A stretch of DNA of 5,653 bases. Source: Terriglobia bacterium (GTDB lineage Bacteria > Acidobacteriota > Terriglobia > UBA7540). Made by a program: the position numbers and the translations under genes. Positions 5,089-5,653 of the stretch are shown here, in pieces (the first letter of the stretch is position 1; each line of letters opens with the position of its first letter). The notes below the pieces were generated by a model. It worked only from the letters and a program-made list of their open reading frames with translations. It was not told the DNA's origin and ran no database searches. Location: assembly GCA_030042795.1 (NCBI GenBank), contig JASHYZ010000163.1:1-5653 (forward strand). The letters run 5' to 3'.

Positions 5089-5653
5089 ATGACTGCTGTT
5101 GCTACAGGCGCCGGACGTCCCGTGATCTCGGTGGTGAATCTCCGGGTAAGCTACGGCGAGCGGGAGATCCTGCACGGGATCAGCTTCGACGTGCGGCAGG
5201 GTGAAACCTTAGTGATCCTGGGCGGCTCCGGCTCGGGCAAGAGCACATTACTTCGGACCCTGATAGGGCTGGAGAGGCCGAGCGGCGGAGACGTGTGGAT
5301 CAAGGGCATCAATATCGCCCGAGCCTCGAGTCGCCAACTGGACGACATTCGCAAGAAGATGGGAGTTTCCTTCCAAGGTGGCGCCCTTTTTGGTTCCATG
5401 ACAGTCGGCGACAACGTGGCCCTGCCGCTGCGCGAACATACTCGTCTGGAAGAATCCACCATCCAGATCATGGTGCGGATTAAGCTGGAGCAAGTCGGGC
5501 TTGCGACTTTTGTGGACTTTATGCCCTCGCAACTGAGTGGCGGGATGAGAAAGCGCGCCGCCGTGGCACGCGCGCTGGCGATGGACCCGGAGATCCTTTT
5601 TTTTGACGAGCCGTCGGCTGGACTCGATCCAATTATTGCGGCCGGTATCGATC
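5089..5653 (+). CDS. mlaF: MlaF-family ABC transporter ATP-binding protein, 3'-partial
   Basis: The first 188 residues of an ABC ATPase that should energise the MlaE permease. All main nucleotide-binding motifs are present: Walker A GGSGSGKST (45-53), Q-loop Q96 in SFQGGALF, signature LSGGM (149-153), and Walker B with D-loop ILFFDEPSAGLD (169-180). The FQGGALFGSMTVGDNVALPL stretch (95-114) and LSGGMRKRAAVARA (149-162) are typical of the MlaF subfamily rather than amino-acid or sugar importers. The reading frame has no stop before the window ends; full-length members have about 250-270 residues. The ATG at 5089 puts the first beta strand (ISVVNLRVSYG) at residue 13, as expected, but no clear ribosome binding site precedes it; a TTG at 5083 is an alternative. 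It is 40 nt after mlaE and surely in the same unit. An MlaD/MCE gene would be expected next. Confidence 0.93.
   Translation, partial: MTAVATGAGRPVISVVNLRVSYGEREILHGISFDVRQGETLVILGGSGSGKSTLLRTLIGLERPSGGDVWIKGINIARASSRQLDDIRKKMGVSFQGGALFGSMTVGDNVALPLREHTRLEESTIQIMVRIKLEQVGLATFVDFMPSQLSGGMRKRAAVARALAMDPEILFFDEPSAGLDPIIAAGID

Noticed and set aside
1..5653. CRISPR array, tRNA/rRNA, insertion sequence or toxin-antitoxin pair
   Set aside because: I saw no regularly spaced direct repeats, no tRNA-like cloverleaf, no transposase motifs or terminal repeats, and no small paired genes of toxin-antitoxin type.

Overview
The window (roughly 58-60% G+C by eye, compact bacterial layout) looks like chromosomal DNA from a Gram-negative soil-type bacterium. 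Three things suggest Acidobacteriota or a neighbouring phylum: a kumamolisin-like S53 peptidase with the CTTANGC insert, a DUF5009/HGSNAT-like membrane acyltransferase, and an Mla-type lipid transporter, which implies an outer membrane. This assignment is an inference from gene content; there is no rRNA or other phylogenetic marker in the window.

Left part (1-1676, + strand). The 3' part of a secreted S53 (sedolisin/kumamolisin) serine-carboxyl peptidase runs in from the left edge. After a 205-nt gap comes a small exported helical protein with a good ribosome binding site and a probable hairpin terminator. Middle (1677-2819, - strand). A complete multipass DUF5009/COG4299 acyltransferase-like protein converges on the small gene and diverges from everything to its right.

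Right part (2966-5653, + strand). A candidate sigma70-type promoter (CTGACC-17-TATGAT) precedes a one-direction series: an RsbW/SpoIIAB-like ATP-binding kinase, a STAS-domain anti-sigma-antagonist-like protein, an MlaE-family permease, and an MlaF-family ATPase that runs off the right edge. The kinase and STAS proteins look like a partner-switching pair. MlaE and MlaF are the membrane and ATPase parts of an MCE/Mla phospholipid transporter, so an MlaD (MCE-domain) gene is expected just beyond the window. In the E. coli Mla complex the fourth cytoplasmic subunit, MlaB, is itself a STAS protein, so the STAS gene here sits between two systems that each use such a domain.

The most unusual non-coding structure is in the 295-nt gap between the STAS gene and mlaE. 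It holds a 16-bp inverted repeat with one G-T wobble (arms 4097-4112 and 4131-4146), closely followed by a second GC-rich hairpin (4173-4192). Together they may be a REP-like dispersed element or an intra-operon RNA structure. No tRNA, rRNA, CRISPR array, insertion sequence or phage gene was seen.
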